Source of the DNA: Achromobacter seleniivolatilans
GTDB taxonomy: Bacteria; Pseudomonadota; Gammaproteobacteria; Burkholderiales; Burkholderiaceae_B
Assembly (NCBI RefSeq): GCF_030864005.1
Contig: NZ_CP132976.1
Location: 1 to 64,000 of the forward strand
Length of the DNA stretch: 64,000 bases
Direction of reading: 5' to 3'
Shown here piece after piece: positions 18,141 through 26,928 of this stretch (position 1 is its first letter; every line of letters begins with the position of its first letter). Position numbers and translations under genes: made by a program. The notes under the pieces are model-generated. The model was given only the letters and a program-made list of their open reading frames with translations, was not told the DNA's origin and did not search any database.

Positions 18141-18851
18141 ATGATTGATTTGATCGATGTTTGCGACGACCCGCGTCTGTTCGGGTCACGGGCGGCATTG
18201 CTGACGCACGCCACAGTCAACATTCCGCATGGCCGGTACGCGCTGCTCTCTCAATCGCCCGAGGTGCATCGCGCGGTGGTTGATGTGATTGCCGGATTGC
18301 GGCCGCCCAGGCATGGGTATGTGCGGCATATGGGGCTTGTGTCGTGGCCCATCGGACGGCAGGGGTTTGTGAGGGGCCGCGGCACCGGGCTGCGGATGAT
18401 TGAACTGGTCTGCGACCTGTATGGCATTGCCGTTGCGCCAACGATTGATTTCGTCAGCGATCTGCTCACCAGTCCGCAATACCTGACACAGGCAATGGAA
18501 CATTGGCCGCAGTACGTCAGGCAAGAGTTTTCGTTTTCGTTGGGTTTGGTTCCCGCGTTTGACCTGTATGTCATTGAAGGCGCGATTCCATTCGAACCGT
18601 GCCGTTTCACGCGGCTGTGGCTGGCGCTATTTGAAGAAAGAATCGTCGGAAGAACGCTGATTCTGTCCACTTATCGCCAAAACCAGATGGCCGACTATTG
18701 CACCAAAGGTTTGATCTATGAACACGAAAGCCTCAGGGTCGACGACGATCTTGATGGATGCATCATCCGATTCCCCGGCCGGCAGTCTCGATCGGACGGT
18801 GGCGCAGGAAGCGAAGACGTCGTCTACGCCGACGGAGAGATCGGTGTCTGA
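18141..18851 (+). CDS. vexC: VexC/KpsT-like ABC transporter subunit that has lost all ATP-binding motifs
   Basis: A 236-residue protein that aligns by eye with KpsT/VexC over its whole length: MIDLIDVCDD at the start, SQSPEVHRAVVDVIAGLRPP where KpsT has its Walker A loop, SWPIGRQGFVRG.GTG like the capsule-specific Q-loop region, YVRQEFSFSLGLVPAFDLYVIEGA around the signature and Walker B, and LILSTYRQNQMADYC at the H-loop. The Walker A GxxGxGKS is gone, the signature SSGM reads PQYV, Walker B Asp-Glu reads Glu-Gly, and the H-loop His is absent. The frame is intact and of normal length, so this looks like a maintained pseudo-ATPase rather than a decaying gene. It would pair with the permease encoded just upstream. 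Confidence 0.72.
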   Translation: MIDLIDVCDDPRLFGSRAALLTHATVNIPHGRYALLSQSPEVHRAVVDVIAGLRPPRHGYVRHMGLVSWPIGRQGFVRGRGTGLRMIELVCDLYGIAVAPTIDFVSDLLTSPQYLTQAMEHWPQYVRQEFSFSLGLVPAFDLYVIEGAIPFEPCRFTRLWLALFEERIVGRTLILSTYRQNQMADYCTKGLIYEHESLRVDDDLDGCIIRFPGRQSRSDGGAGSEDVVYADGEIGV

Positions 18852-19995
18852 TGAGATCTTGACCTTGGAGCAGCGCCGTGCCGCCCGCGCCGGAGCGCAG
18901 AGGCGCCGGCAACGCGGCAGGATTTCCACTCTGCTGCTGATTCTTGCGCCGATGGTGTTGGCTGTGCTGTATGGCCAGTTTGTCGCGGCGCCGCGCTATG
19001 CGTCCGAAAGCCGTTTTACCGTCCGATCGCTGGCGGCACAAAGCGCGCCGGGCGGTCCGCCATCCTTGCTGAATGCAAGCAGCGGCGCAGCAGGTGTGGG
19101 CGGTTTCACTGACGGCTGGGCGGTGCGCGATTACCTTGAGTCGCGCGACGCGATGCTGCAACTTGAGCGCAAGGTGGGTCTGGCAGCGCGGTTGACTTAT
19201 GAAGGGATGGACCCTCTTTACAGGCTAGGCCCGGGTGCAAAAGAAGAAGAGCTGTACCGCGCCTACCGCAATGCAGTGAGTGTCAGCTACAACATGCTGG
19301 AACAGATCAACGTGGTTGCGGTTCAGGCTCCCGCGCCTGAGTCGGTGGTGGTGATTTCGGACGCTTTGCTGGAGCTCGCTGGCGACTTTGTCAACCGCAT
19401 GGACGAGCGTGGCGTACGTGACGCGTTGCAGGTCAGCAAGACCGCGGTGGATCAGGCAGAGCAGCAGAGCCTGGATGCGTTGGCTGTGTTGACAGCCTGG
19501 CGGCGCCAGCACGGGAATATTGATCCGGTGTCCAGCTCTGCCATGCTGCTCGGCATGGAAGGGCAACTGGAAGGAGAGCTGTCGGCCGCCAGGATCAATC
19601 TTGAAAGGATACGCGCGCTGGACAATCCGGCGCACCCCATGTTGCGCCCGGCTCAAGTGCAGATTGGCGTATTGGAGCGGCGGCTTCAGGACGTGCGTAA
19701 AAGGTTGAGCGGATCGGATGATGCTCAAGCCTCTTTGCTGGAGTCTTTTGAAAAGGTGAAGAGCATGCAGACCTTCGCCGAGGCCAATCTTGCCATGGCT
19801 CGCCAAAACCACCAGCAGGCGTTTACGGACGCGCTGCGCATGCGTCGCTACGTGAGCGTGATCTCGTTGCCGATCGCGGAGGCGCGCGAGGTCAGCCTGG
19901 CCTTGTTGTTGCTGCAAGGGCTGGCGGCCGGGCTGGTGCTTGCGTTGTTGCGCGGATTGATCGTCACGGTTGTGAGGGGGTGGAGGCATGCCTGA
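18844..19995 (+). CDS. vexD: VexD/KpsE-like inner-membrane capsule export co-polymerase
   Basis: Inner-membrane protein of the polysaccharide co-polymerase type (KpsE, VexD, CtrB, BexC), which spans the periplasm and links the permease to the outer-membrane channel. There is one membrane helix near the N-terminus (ISTLLLILAPMVLAVLYGQF), followed by YASESRFTVRS, a motif typical of the family. A long periplasmic helical region comes next, then a second helix near the C-terminus (LALLLLQGLAAGLVLALLRGL). I prefer the GTG at 18844 (GGAG 6 bases upstream, 8-bp overlap with the previous gene), giving 383 residues. An in-frame ATG at 18718 would overlap by 134 bp and give 425 residues. The stop overlaps the next gene by 8 bp. 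Confidence 0.85.
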   Translation: MSDEILTLEQRRAARAGAQRRRQRGRISTLLLILAPMVLAVLYGQFVAAPRYASESRFTVRSLAAQSAPGGPPSLLNASSGAAGVGGFTDGWAVRDYLESRDAMLQLERKVGLAARLTYEGMDPLYRLGPGAKEEELYRAYRNAVSVSYNMLEQINVVAVQAPAPESVVVISDALLELAGDFVNRMDERGVRDALQVSKTAVDQAEQQSLDALAVLTAWRRQHGNIDPVSSSAMLLGMEGQLEGELSAARINLERIRALDNPAHPMLRPAQVQIGVLERRLQDVRKRLSGSDDAQASLLESFEKVKSMQTFAEANLAMARQNHQQAFTDALRMRRYVSVISLPIAEAREVSLALLLLQGLAAGLVLALLRGLIVTVVRGWRHA

Positions 19996-21742
19996 AGTCT
20001 TGACGCGAGCGCAGACGCGCCGGCAAGTCATCGCGCCGTTGATCAAAAGCGGGGCCTTGGAACAGGCAATCGACGCAGCAAAGGAAATGTTGCGTCTGCA
20101 CCCGGGGAACCCGGATGACCACGCTCTGCTGGCCAGCCTGTACGGCCGGCGCAGGCTTTGGGAAGAGGCGATTCACCATGCAGACACGGGCGGCGCCATG
20201 GCGGACGCCGCAATGGGTTTGCACGCAGCGCGCATCAGACTGCGATTGCAGGCGGGGCGGCATGCCGAAGCCGCGCAGGTCGCGCGCGACACGTTGGACC
20301 TGGCAAGGCAAGCGCCTGCTGAAAGCGCTGCGTGGATCACGGCGCTTTTGCGCACGGGGGACGTGGATCTTGCTGTGTCATTGGTGGACGGTATGGAACC
20401 TGGCGTCTATGGAGATGAACGCAGCGCTGCGCTGATCGTGCAGGCGCTACTGGCCGGCGGATTGAACGCCCGCGCGATTTTGGCGGGGCTGGCCTCCTTG
20501 CAAGCCGGACTTGACGGTGCGGCGTTGCGCAGTCAGTTGGGCCAGGCATATCTGGCCAGAGGATTGCGCGATCAAGGGCTGGAGCAAGCGCTGGCACATC
20601 TGCAGGAAGGCGTGCGATTGGCGCCGCAAGATGTGCGCCTGAATTCGCTCTATGGTGAAACGCTACTGAGGGCGGGGCGTTGCCAGGATGCCATTCCGTT
20701 CCTGCGCCTTTGCTCTGAACGTGAACCCGCGCTGGAGCATACCCGCGCAATGTACGCCCGCGCCTTGCGCGACAGCGGTCTGCACACTGAAGCGGCCGAT
20801 CAATTCCTGATCCTGTGCCGGCAGGCCACGCAGCGTGGACGCTGGGACCGTTACGCCGTCAGCGCCTTGTTGCAGGCTGGACGCAAAACCGAGGCCGCCG
20901 ATCTATACCGCGTATCCATGCAGTCCAGAGAGAGCCAGTTGCCAGAGTGCTTTCAATTGGCGCTGGCGGAATTGGATAACCGCACGGACGCAGCCCCCAT
21001 TCCACAATCTCGGCTGGATTGGGCATGGTCGTTGCGCGGGGCCCAGGTGGATCTGCCCAGGCAGCAATGGGAGCGCGCGGTCCGTTGGGGACACCTGGTC
21101 GACCATCTGATGCTGGATTGGCTGGAGCTGCGCAGCAACCGCGCACACGAAGTCATGGCGCTGCTGGACAACCTGGACGAGGTCGATGAGTTTCTGGCGC
21201 CATTGATTGCAAGCGGCCGGGGCGTGGTGGTAGCCACCGCGCACATCGGGCCAATGTTCGCTGGCCCAATGATCATTGAATTGCTGGGCATTCGTGCCCG
21301 CTGGCTGGCGTCCACGCCCAGCGTTACGCAATCGGCTCACGCGGCCACGCTTATCTCTACCAGCGACCAGAGTGAAGTCAGGGTCGCAAAAGCCTGTTTC
21401 GATGCGCTCAAGCAAGGATGTTTTGTCGGCGTGGCTGTCGACGGCGCCGCGAATTTCTCGGCGCCTCGCATCCTTTTTGAAGGGCAGGAAATTACCTATT
21501 CAAGTTTTGCCTCTCGTGCGGCGTATCGCATGCAGGTCTCTTCCATTTTTTATGCGCCTTATTGGCGCAATGGCCGCATTGCGTTGACGTTGGAGCATCT
21601 GCCAACGGTCGATGCGGGTGAGGACTCCAATGCGTACGCGCGCCGGTGGCAACGGGCTTACCTGGAGCAGGTGCGTAAGCACCTTTCCGGTGCGCCAGAA
21701 AGCCTGCGCGCAAGCGGCGGGTTATGGCGCCACGTGCGTTAA
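19988..21742 (+). CDS. vexE: VexE-like protein: TPR-like N-terminus plus LpxL/HtrB-type acyltransferase domain
   Basis: A 584-residue protein. Residues 1-330 are helical tandem repeats of TPR type ([60 protein letters not shown]). The C-terminal 230 residues resemble lipid A-type acyltransferases: [32 protein letters not shown] in the place of the catalytic H-x4-Asp/Glu loop, [10 protein letters not shown], and [19 protein letters not shown]. In Salmonella, VexE is an LpxL relative that puts the lipid anchor on Vi antigen. Here the residue five after the His is Phe (HIGPMF), so the usual acidic partner is not where expected. ATG 19988 has GGAGG just upstream and overlaps vexD by 8 bp. Confidence 0.7.
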   Translation: MPEVLTRAQTRRQVIAPLIKSGALEQAIDAAKEMLRLHPGNPDDHALLASLYGRRRLWEEAIHHADTGGAMADAAMGLHAARIRLRLQAGRHAEAAQVARDTLDLARQAPAESAAWITALLRTGDVDLAVSLVDGMEPGVYGDERSAALIVQALLAGGLNARAILAGLASLQAGLDGAALRSQLGQAYLARGLRDQGLEQALAHLQEGVRLAPQDVRLNSLYGETLLRAGRCQDAIPFLRLCSEREPALEHTRAMYARALRDSGLHTEAADQFLILCRQATQRGRWDRYAVSALLQAGRKTEAADLYRVSMQSRESQLPECFQLALAELDNRTDAAPIPQSRLDWAWSLRGAQVDLPRQQWERAVRWGHLVDHLMLDWLELRSNRAHEVMALLDNLDEVDEFLAPLIASGRGVVVATAHIGPMFAGPMIIELLGIRARWLASTPSVTQSAHAATLISTSDQSEVRVAKACFDALKQGCFVGVAVDGAANFSAPRILFEGQEITYSSFASRAAYRMQVSSIFYAPYWRNGRIALTLEHLPTVDAGEDSNAYARRWQRAYLEQVRKHLSGAPESLRASGGLWRHVR

Positions 21743-21785
21743 ATCATCAAATATTCAAGATCAACTGTATTACGGATTTTTAACC

Positions 21786-23063
21786 ATGAATGAACACATT
21801 GAGAAGACGCTGGCCGTGATCGGTCTGGGTTATGTTGGCTTGCCTTTGGCTGTTGAATTTGGAAAAAAGCGCGACGTGATCGGTTTCGATATCAATGCGG
21901 GCCGGGTGGATGCGCTGCAGTCCGGGCACGACGCGACCCTGGAGGTCAGCGGCGAGGAACTGGCAGAGGCTGCAAGGCTGCGTTTCACCTGCGACGCGGC
22001 TGAACTGGCCCGAGCCAGCATCTATATCGTCACGGTTCCCACTCCGATCGACCAATACAATCAGCCAGACCTGAGTCCGCTGTATGCCGCCAGCAAGACC
22101 ATTGGCGCAGTGCTCAAGCGCGGTGACATTGTCATTTACGAATCCACTGTGTACCCCGGCGCGACAGAGGAAGAGTGCGTGCCCATTCTGGAGCGTGTCT
22201 CCGGACTGCGCTACAACGTGGACTTTTTTGCGGGGTACAGCCCCGAGCGCATCAACCCAGGCGACAAGGAACACCGTGTCACCACCATCAAGAAGGTGAC
22301 CTCCGGCTCTACGCCAGAGATCGCGGACGTGGTTGATCGTCTGTACGCCGATATCATTGTGGCCGGCACGCACAAGGCGCCCAGTATCCGGGTGGCTGAG
22401 GCCGCAAAGGTCATCGAGAACACCCAGCGCGACGTCAATATCGCGTTGATCAACGAATTGGCGTTGATCTTCAGCAAGCTGGAGCTTGACACGGAAGCCG
22501 TGCTTGCCGCGGCCGGGACGAAGTGGAATTTCCTGCCATTCAAACCGGGTCTGGTTGGCGGGCATTGCATTGGCGTGGACCCGTACTACCTGACGCACAA
22601 GGCGCAGTCGGTCGGGTATCACCCCGAGATCATCCTGGCCGGCCGCCGGCTGAATGACTCAATGGGCGGTTATGTGGCCTCTCAGCTGGTGAAAGCCATG
22701 ACCAAGAAACGGATTCATGTGCAAGGAGCCCGCGTGCTGATATTGGGGCTTTCCTTCAAGGAAAACTGCCCCGATCTTCGAAACACGAAGGTTGTGGACA
22801 TCATTAACGAACTGAGCGATTACCACGTGAACGTCGACGTCTACGATCCGTGGGTGGACCCTGCCGAGGTCCAGTCGGAGTTTGGATTTTCTTTGACCAA
22901 AACGCCGGGCCAGCATCAGTACGACGCAATGCTACTGGCGGTGTCTCATCGGGAGTTTGCGCAAATGGGCGCGGACGCCATACGTTTGTTTGGCAAGACG
23001 GATCACGTCTTCTTCGACGTCAAGAGCCTGTTCCCGGCCGAGGCATCCGATCTCAGGCTGTAG
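21786..23063 (+). CDS. tviB: TviB/WbpO-type UDP-N-acetylglucosamine 6-dehydrogenase
   Basis: A 425-residue cytoplasmic NAD-dependent enzyme that oxidises UDP-GlcNAc (or UDP-GalNAc) to the uronic acid used for Vi-type capsules; this is the length of Salmonella TviB. The Rossmann motif [19 protein letters not shown] lies near the N-terminus. Other landmarks are [48 protein letters not shown], the catalytic-Cys segment [17 protein letters not shown], and [17 protein letters not shown] in the C-terminal domain. The start ATG at 21786 is 43 bp after vexE; a reading beginning inside vexE is rejected. In Vi loci tviB is near the front and followed by tviC. Here it is last, and the partner epimerase gene is missing. 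Confidence 0.92.
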   Translation: MNEHIEKTLAVIGLGYVGLPLAVEFGKKRDVIGFDINAGRVDALQSGHDATLEVSGEELAEAARLRFTCDAAELARASIYIVTVPTPIDQYNQPDLSPLYAASKTIGAVLKRGDIVIYESTVYPGATEEECVPILERVSGLRYNVDFFAGYSPERINPGDKEHRVTTIKKVTSGSTPEIADVVDRLYADIIVAGTHKAPSIRVAEAAKVIENTQRDVNIALINELALIFSKLELDTEAVLAAAGTKWNFLPFKPGLVGGHCIGVDPYYLTHKAQSVGYHPEIILAGRRLNDSMGGYVASQLVKAMTKKRIHVQGARVLILGLSFKENCPDLRNTKVVDIINELSDYHVNVDVYDPWVDPAEVQSEFGFSLTKTPGQHQYDAMLLAVSHREFAQMGADAIRLFGKTDHVFFDVKSLFPAEASDLRL

Positions 23064-23069
23064 TACGGG

Positions 23070-23759
23070 TCAGGAGGCCTGCCGCAAGCGGGCCAGCTCG
23101 GCGCAGAGCCGGTCCAAGGCCGGCTCGAACAAGGTGTTCAGCGGCGTGATGGCCGTGCGGCCTTCCAGGCGCGCGGCCATTTCGATGCGTTCGCACAACT
23201 GCGTTAGGGATCTGCACCCGGCCAGCCTCGCCGTGCCTTTGATGCGGTGTGCAAGCGAGCCTGCCGCTGACCAGTTTTGTTCAGCGCAACGGGCGCGATA
23301 GTCGGCCAGGTCGGCTTTAGCGGTATCGAACAGGCTTTCAATCAGCTCGGAGACGACTGCGGTGTCTCCGTCGACGAGGTCATGCAGCGTCTGGGATATC
23401 GCGGCGCATTCGGCGTCGTCTGGCAGGCTGTACCCGGCGTTTACAAGCGCGGACAGTAATTGCGCCTCGGTGGCTGGCGGCGGGACGCGAATGCCGGGCT
23501 GGGTCATTGGAACGGAGGGCGGCAATATCCATAACTGGATAGGTGCGGCGGCGACCGTTGCTGGCAACGCTGCAGAAGGGCTGTCTGACGCGTCCTCGTC
23601 CCAAAGGACCACCCGAGGCGCACCCGTGTAGTCCTGTAGCGCGGCCAGGCCGGAACAGGTTTCGGTGGCAAGGCCCAGGCCCGCCAGACAGGCGCTCATT
23701 GCGCGCAGCCGGTCCGGCCGCTGGCCGATGATCAGTGCAAGATTCATCCTGTCGTCCAT
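23070..23759 (-). CDS. histidine phosphotransfer (HPt) protein with degenerate receiver-like N-terminus
   Basis: A 229-residue cytoplasmic protein. The C-terminal part is an HPt domain: LIESLFDTAKADLADYRARC, then the phospho-His box AHRIKGTARLAGC, and LCERIEMAARLEG. The N-terminal 110 residues look like a decayed receiver: NLALIIGQRPDRLRAMSACLAGLGL resembles a first beta-alpha unit, and RVVLWDEDAS sits where the phospho-Asp strand would be. With the kinase and regulator encoded just upstream it supplies the part of BvgS missing from the kinase. ATG 23759 leaves a 16-bp gap to the regulator; ATG 23747 is equally possible, and a TTG at 23804 would overlap. It is convergent with tviB, 6 bp apart. 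Confidence 0.82.
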   Translation of the reverse strand: MDDRMNLALIIGQRPDRLRAMSACLAGLGLATETCSGLAALQDYTGAPRVVLWDEDASDSPSAALPATVAAAPIQLWILPPSVPMTQPGIRVPPPATEAQLLSALVNAGYSLPDDAECAAISQTLHDLVDGDTAVVSELIESLFDTAKADLADYRARCAEQNWSAAGSLAHRIKGTARLAGCRSLTQLCERIEMAARLEGRTAITPLNTLFEPALDRLCAELARLRQAS

Positions 23760-23775
23760 GATGCGTGCGGAAAGA

Positions 23776-24408
23776 TCAAGGGGCAATTTGGCATTGGCGG
23801 GCAAAGTCGATCAGTTCAAGCAAGGTCTGCACTTCAAGCTTGTCCATGATTCGCGTCTTGTGCGTGCTGACTGTCTTGTTGCTGATAAACAGCGCGGCGC
23901 CGATTTCTTTGTTCGACATGCCACGCGCCAACATTTGCATGATGACGATCTCTTTGTCGGAAAGCCGGCTCAGACGGTCGATATTTGGGTTCGCGCTGGC
24001 CAGACGGGCCGGCTGCAGGCCGTCGGAATTCGGGAACACGGTATAGCCTGCCAGAATGGCTTCGACGCAGCGAATGATCTCGGCTATTTCCTGTGACTTG
24101 CTGACATAGCCGTTGGCGCCAGCCATCTTGACGCGAGGCGCGAAGATGGATTGATCCTGGCCTGACACAACCAGAATGCGGATGTCGGGCTGAATGGCGC
24201 GGATGCGCGGAATCACGTCCAGCCCGTTGATCTTCGGTATATCTATGTCCAGAACGACCAGACCGGGATGGCTGTCTTTCACGGCCTGGACGGTGGACTG
24301 CCCGTTATCGGCTTCAAGAATTTCGGTAATGCCCAGCACTTGCAACAGATGCGTTTTCAGGACCAGACGCAGGGAAGGGTGATCGTCTACGACGAGTACT
24401 GTAGTCAA
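23776..24408 (-). CDS. BvgA-like response regulator (REC + LuxR-type HTH)
   Basis: A 210-residue transcription regulator. The receiver domain covers residues 1-120 with the Asp-Asp pair in VLVVDDHP, phospho-Asp 54 in VVLDIDIPK, Ser in ILVVSGQ and Lys in GYVSKSQ. The LuxR/NarL HTH covers about 145-205: LSDKEIVIMQMLARGMSNKEIG, then FISNKTVSTHKTRIMDKL. This last segment and LLELIDFA closely follow BvgA of Bordetella as I remember it (SNKTVSTYKTRLLQKL, LVELIDFA). The start is a TTG with GGAG upstream, overlapping the kinase stop by 4 bp (TTGA), so translation is coupled. It is the best candidate for the protein that binds the GAAATTTC palindromes in this window. Confidence 0.88.
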   Translation of the reverse strand: MTTVLVVDDHPSLRLVLKTHLLQVLGITEILEADNGQSTVQAVKDSHPGLVVLDIDIPKINGLDVIPRIRAIQPDIRILVVSGQDQSIFAPRVKMAGANGYVSKSQEIAEIIRCVEAILAGYTVFPNSDGLQPARLASANPNIDRLSRLSDKEIVIMQMLARGMSNKEIGAALFISNKTVSTHKTRIMDKLEVQTLLELIDFARQCQIAP

Positions 24409-26870
24409 GAGCGACTCCGATCAGTAATTGGCAAGGAATTGCGCTCGGGGAAAGCGAGTGTGGATGCAGGCGTATCTGTCCATTTCTCTATGCATGTGCG
24501 CAAGGTGGAAAGATTGACTGGTTTGATCAGAAAGTCATTCAAACCCGCGCTCCGGATACGCTCTCTGTGCTCGGCCGACACATCGGCGCTCAGCGCCACA
24601 ATTGGAAGCGCACGAATATGCGCGTCCCGGTGGGCGCGTACACGACGGGTCAGCTCGAAGCCGTCCATCTCGGGCATGTGGCAGTCTGTGAGCATCAATG
24701 AATAAGGCGTCTGTTCCAGTCGTCCTAGCGCTTGCAGACCGTCCGCCACAACGTCCACCTGCACCCCCAATTTTTCAAGCATATTGCGAATTACGATTTG
24801 ATAAGGCTGGTGGTCTTCTACAACCAGAATGCGCGCTGTGTCTCCACGCGGCGAATTCTCTCGCACGATGGGCGAAGACTCGGTAACAGGATGCTCCGTC
24901 TGCAACGCGCTAAGACAGACTCGGCGGAATTCGCTCCAACGTATCGGTCCGCCGGCCAAAATGAGCGCGGCGGACGAGGCGGATTGCGGGTCAGCCGACG
25001 GCGGAACGAACAGGATGCCGGTATCGGCCGAGCGCCTCGGCCCCGCCAATGGCCAATGCGATTGATCAGCGATATGCAGATCTATGTTCTCGTCGATCGG
25101 GGTCGGCAGCATCCCCGCCGTGCGCGCGTAGTCCTGCAGTGCGGCCTCGTCGGCGTTGCGATCCACCGCAATGTGAACGCGCTTGCCGTGCAATGCAGCA
25201 TCGGCATGCAGCGCTTGGCGGACCCGCATCGGCAGGCGGACTTTGAAGCAGCTGCCGCGGTTCTCTGCGCTTTCCACTTCGATCTGACCGTGCATCAGGT
25301 GGATCAATCGTTGGCAAATCGCAAGGCCCAGTCCACTGCCCCCATACTGCCGGGCCGTCGACGCGTCTGCTTGGGAAAATGGGCGAAACAGCCGGCTTTG
25401 GGCCTCGGGTGATATACCAATGCCGCTATCGCTTACCGAAAAAACAACAGTCTGCATCAGGGCATCAACGGGGTTTTGGTCTTGAACGACATCGATCGTC
25501 ACGCTAACGCCGCCTTTCGCGGTGAACTTGATGGCATTGCCAACCAGGTTCAGCACAATCTGTTTGACCCGAACGGGATCGCTCAGGTGTTCGGCAGCCA
25601 CCTCTGGCGCGACGCGCAAATCCAGCGTCAAGCCTTTGTCGCGCGCGCGCGACGCAAATATATGCAGCACTTGATCCAGGATTTCGCGCAGTGCGCAGGG
25701 GATGTTCTCCATGGGAACGGGTCCCTCTTCAAGGCGCGAGAAGTCCAGAATGTCGCCAAGGATTTCGATCAGCAGACGAGATGCGTTGTCGGCCAGCTCC
25801 ACTTGCTGGCACTGGTAGGTGTCCATGGAGGTGTCCTTCAACAACTCAAGGGCGCCCAATGCCGTGGCAAGCGGCGTGCGGATTTCATGGCTCATGGCGG
25901 CAAGAAAACGCGACTTCGCTTGGGTATTGGCCTCGGCGGCTGCCTTGGCGCGGGTCAGTGCCTGGGCATCGCGGTGCTCTTGGGTCACGTCTACAAGATA
26001 CCCGTTCCATTCGATTGACTTGTCTGCGTTGCGGCGCGGCGCGGCGGTGCCGATACGTATCCAGCCATCGTCGTGCGGGCGGTGGGCTTCAAGGTCTACC
26101 TGGATAGGAGCGCCCGAGGCGCTGGATTCATCCATGGCGCGGCGGGCTGCGGGCCAGTAGCCCTCCAGGATGCTGGCCAAATTGCCACCGCTGGAGATCC
26201 TGGAGATTTCGCTTGCTGGCAAACGCATGAAACGTTCGGTGTGGCCCACAATGAAAGGAAACCAGCGGTGCCCGCCGGGTTCCTCGCGGACTCTGAAGAA
26301 TGCCATGGGCAGCGCCTCCAGCAGATCTTCCACGGTGTCTTTGATTTCGCGCGCTTCGCGTTCAGCGCTAAGGCGGGCAGTCACGTCAACCAACGCTACC
26401 AACGTGCCGCGGGTTGCGGCCGTGTCTCCATAGGTGGGCTGCACCACCAGCAAAAAGTCTATGACCTGTCCGTCGGCGCCGGTCACCTTGATGACCTCGC
26501 TGATCACCTGGTCAGAGGCGGCGCACTGTGTGGCGTAGGTCTCGAGCTGCACGCCAAAGGGACCGGCTGCGTCAGGCAAGGAACTGGCTCTTTTACCGAT
26601 CAGACGGGCCCGATCCAGACCCGCCACTTTTTCAAATGCCTGGTTCACGGCAAGGTAGCGGTGCATGCCATCCAGGGCAGCGGTCAAAGTGGGCGTGACG
26701 TCCAGAAGGCGGGTTTTCAGGTTTGCCAACGTTCGCGCTTCGCTGGCTTGATCCCGCAAGCCGCGCGCTTCGGCCAGCATCCGGCGGGCGAAATGCAGCA
26801 GAACCAGTATGACGCCCAACAGCAGCACGGCAATGCCGGCCAGCAAAGCTTCCAGAATATTCAAAGACAT
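24405..26870 (-). CDS. BvgS-like hybrid sensor kinase (TM-PAS-PAS-HisKA-HATPase-REC), no sensor lobe, no HPt
   Basis: An 821-residue inner-membrane kinase with a single N-terminal membrane helix (EALLAGIAVLLLGVILVLLHFA, residues 7-28). Two PAS-like domains (about 50-170 and 185-300) precede the HisKA box FLAAMSHEIRTPLATALG with phospho-His 328. The ATPase domain follows (KQIVLNLVGNAIKFT, VSDSGIGIS, QYGGSGLGLAICQRL). After a poorly conserved linker comes a receiver near the C-terminus (ILVVEDHQPYQ, TDCHMPEMDGFEL, FLIKPVNL). BvgS instead has large periplasmic venus-flytrap domains and a C-terminal HPt; both are absent, and the HPt is a separate gene two positions on. The signal is therefore probably cytoplasmic or membrane-borne. 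It lies 58 bp after the autotransporter gene on the same strand, with no clear terminator between. Confidence 0.92.
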   Translation of the reverse strand: MSLNILEALLAGIAVLLLGVILVLLHFARRMLAEARGLRDQASEARTLANLKTRLLDVTPTLTAALDGMHRYLAVNQAFEKVAGLDRARLIGKRASSLPDAAGPFGVQLETYATQCAASDQVISEVIKVTGADGQVIDFLLVVQPTYGDTAATRGTLVALVDVTARLSAEREAREIKDTVEDLLEALPMAFFRVREEPGGHRWFPFIVGHTERFMRLPASEISRISSGGNLASILEGYWPAARRAMDESSASGAPIQVDLEAHRPHDDGWIRIGTAAPRRNADKSIEWNGYLVDVTQEHRDAQALTRAKAAAEANTQAKSRFLAAMSHEIRTPLATALGALELLKDTSMDTYQCQQVELADNASRLLIEILGDILDFSRLEEGPVPMENIPCALREILDQVLHIFASRARDKGLTLDLRVAPEVAAEHLSDPVRVKQIVLNLVGNAIKFTAKGGVSVTIDVVQDQNPVDALMQTVVFSVSDSGIGISPEAQSRLFRPFSQADASTARQYGGSGLGLAICQRLIHLMHGQIEVESAENRGSCFKVRLPMRVRQALHADAALHGKRVHIAVDRNADEAALQDYARTAGMLPTPIDENIDLHIADQSHWPLAGPRRSADTGILFVPPSADPQSASSAALILAGGPIRWSEFRRVCLSALQTEHPVTESSPIVRENSPRGDTARILVVEDHQPYQIVIRNMLEKLGVQVDVVADGLQALGRLEQTPYSLMLTDCHMPEMDGFELTRRVRAHRDAHIRALPIVALSADVSAEHRERIRSAGLNDFLIKPVNLSTLRTCIEKWTDTPASTLAFPERNSLPITDRSRS

Positions 26871-26928
26871 AGATCTGGGATACTCCGTTCCTGTTGCTTC
26901 TCAGACACGCGTCCCAATGCATCTGGGT

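Noticed and set aside
18141..18851. vexC as a pseudogene
   Set aside because: The motifs are lost but the frame is complete, of normal length and tightly spaced in the operon, so I call it a CDS with a probable loss of ATPase function.
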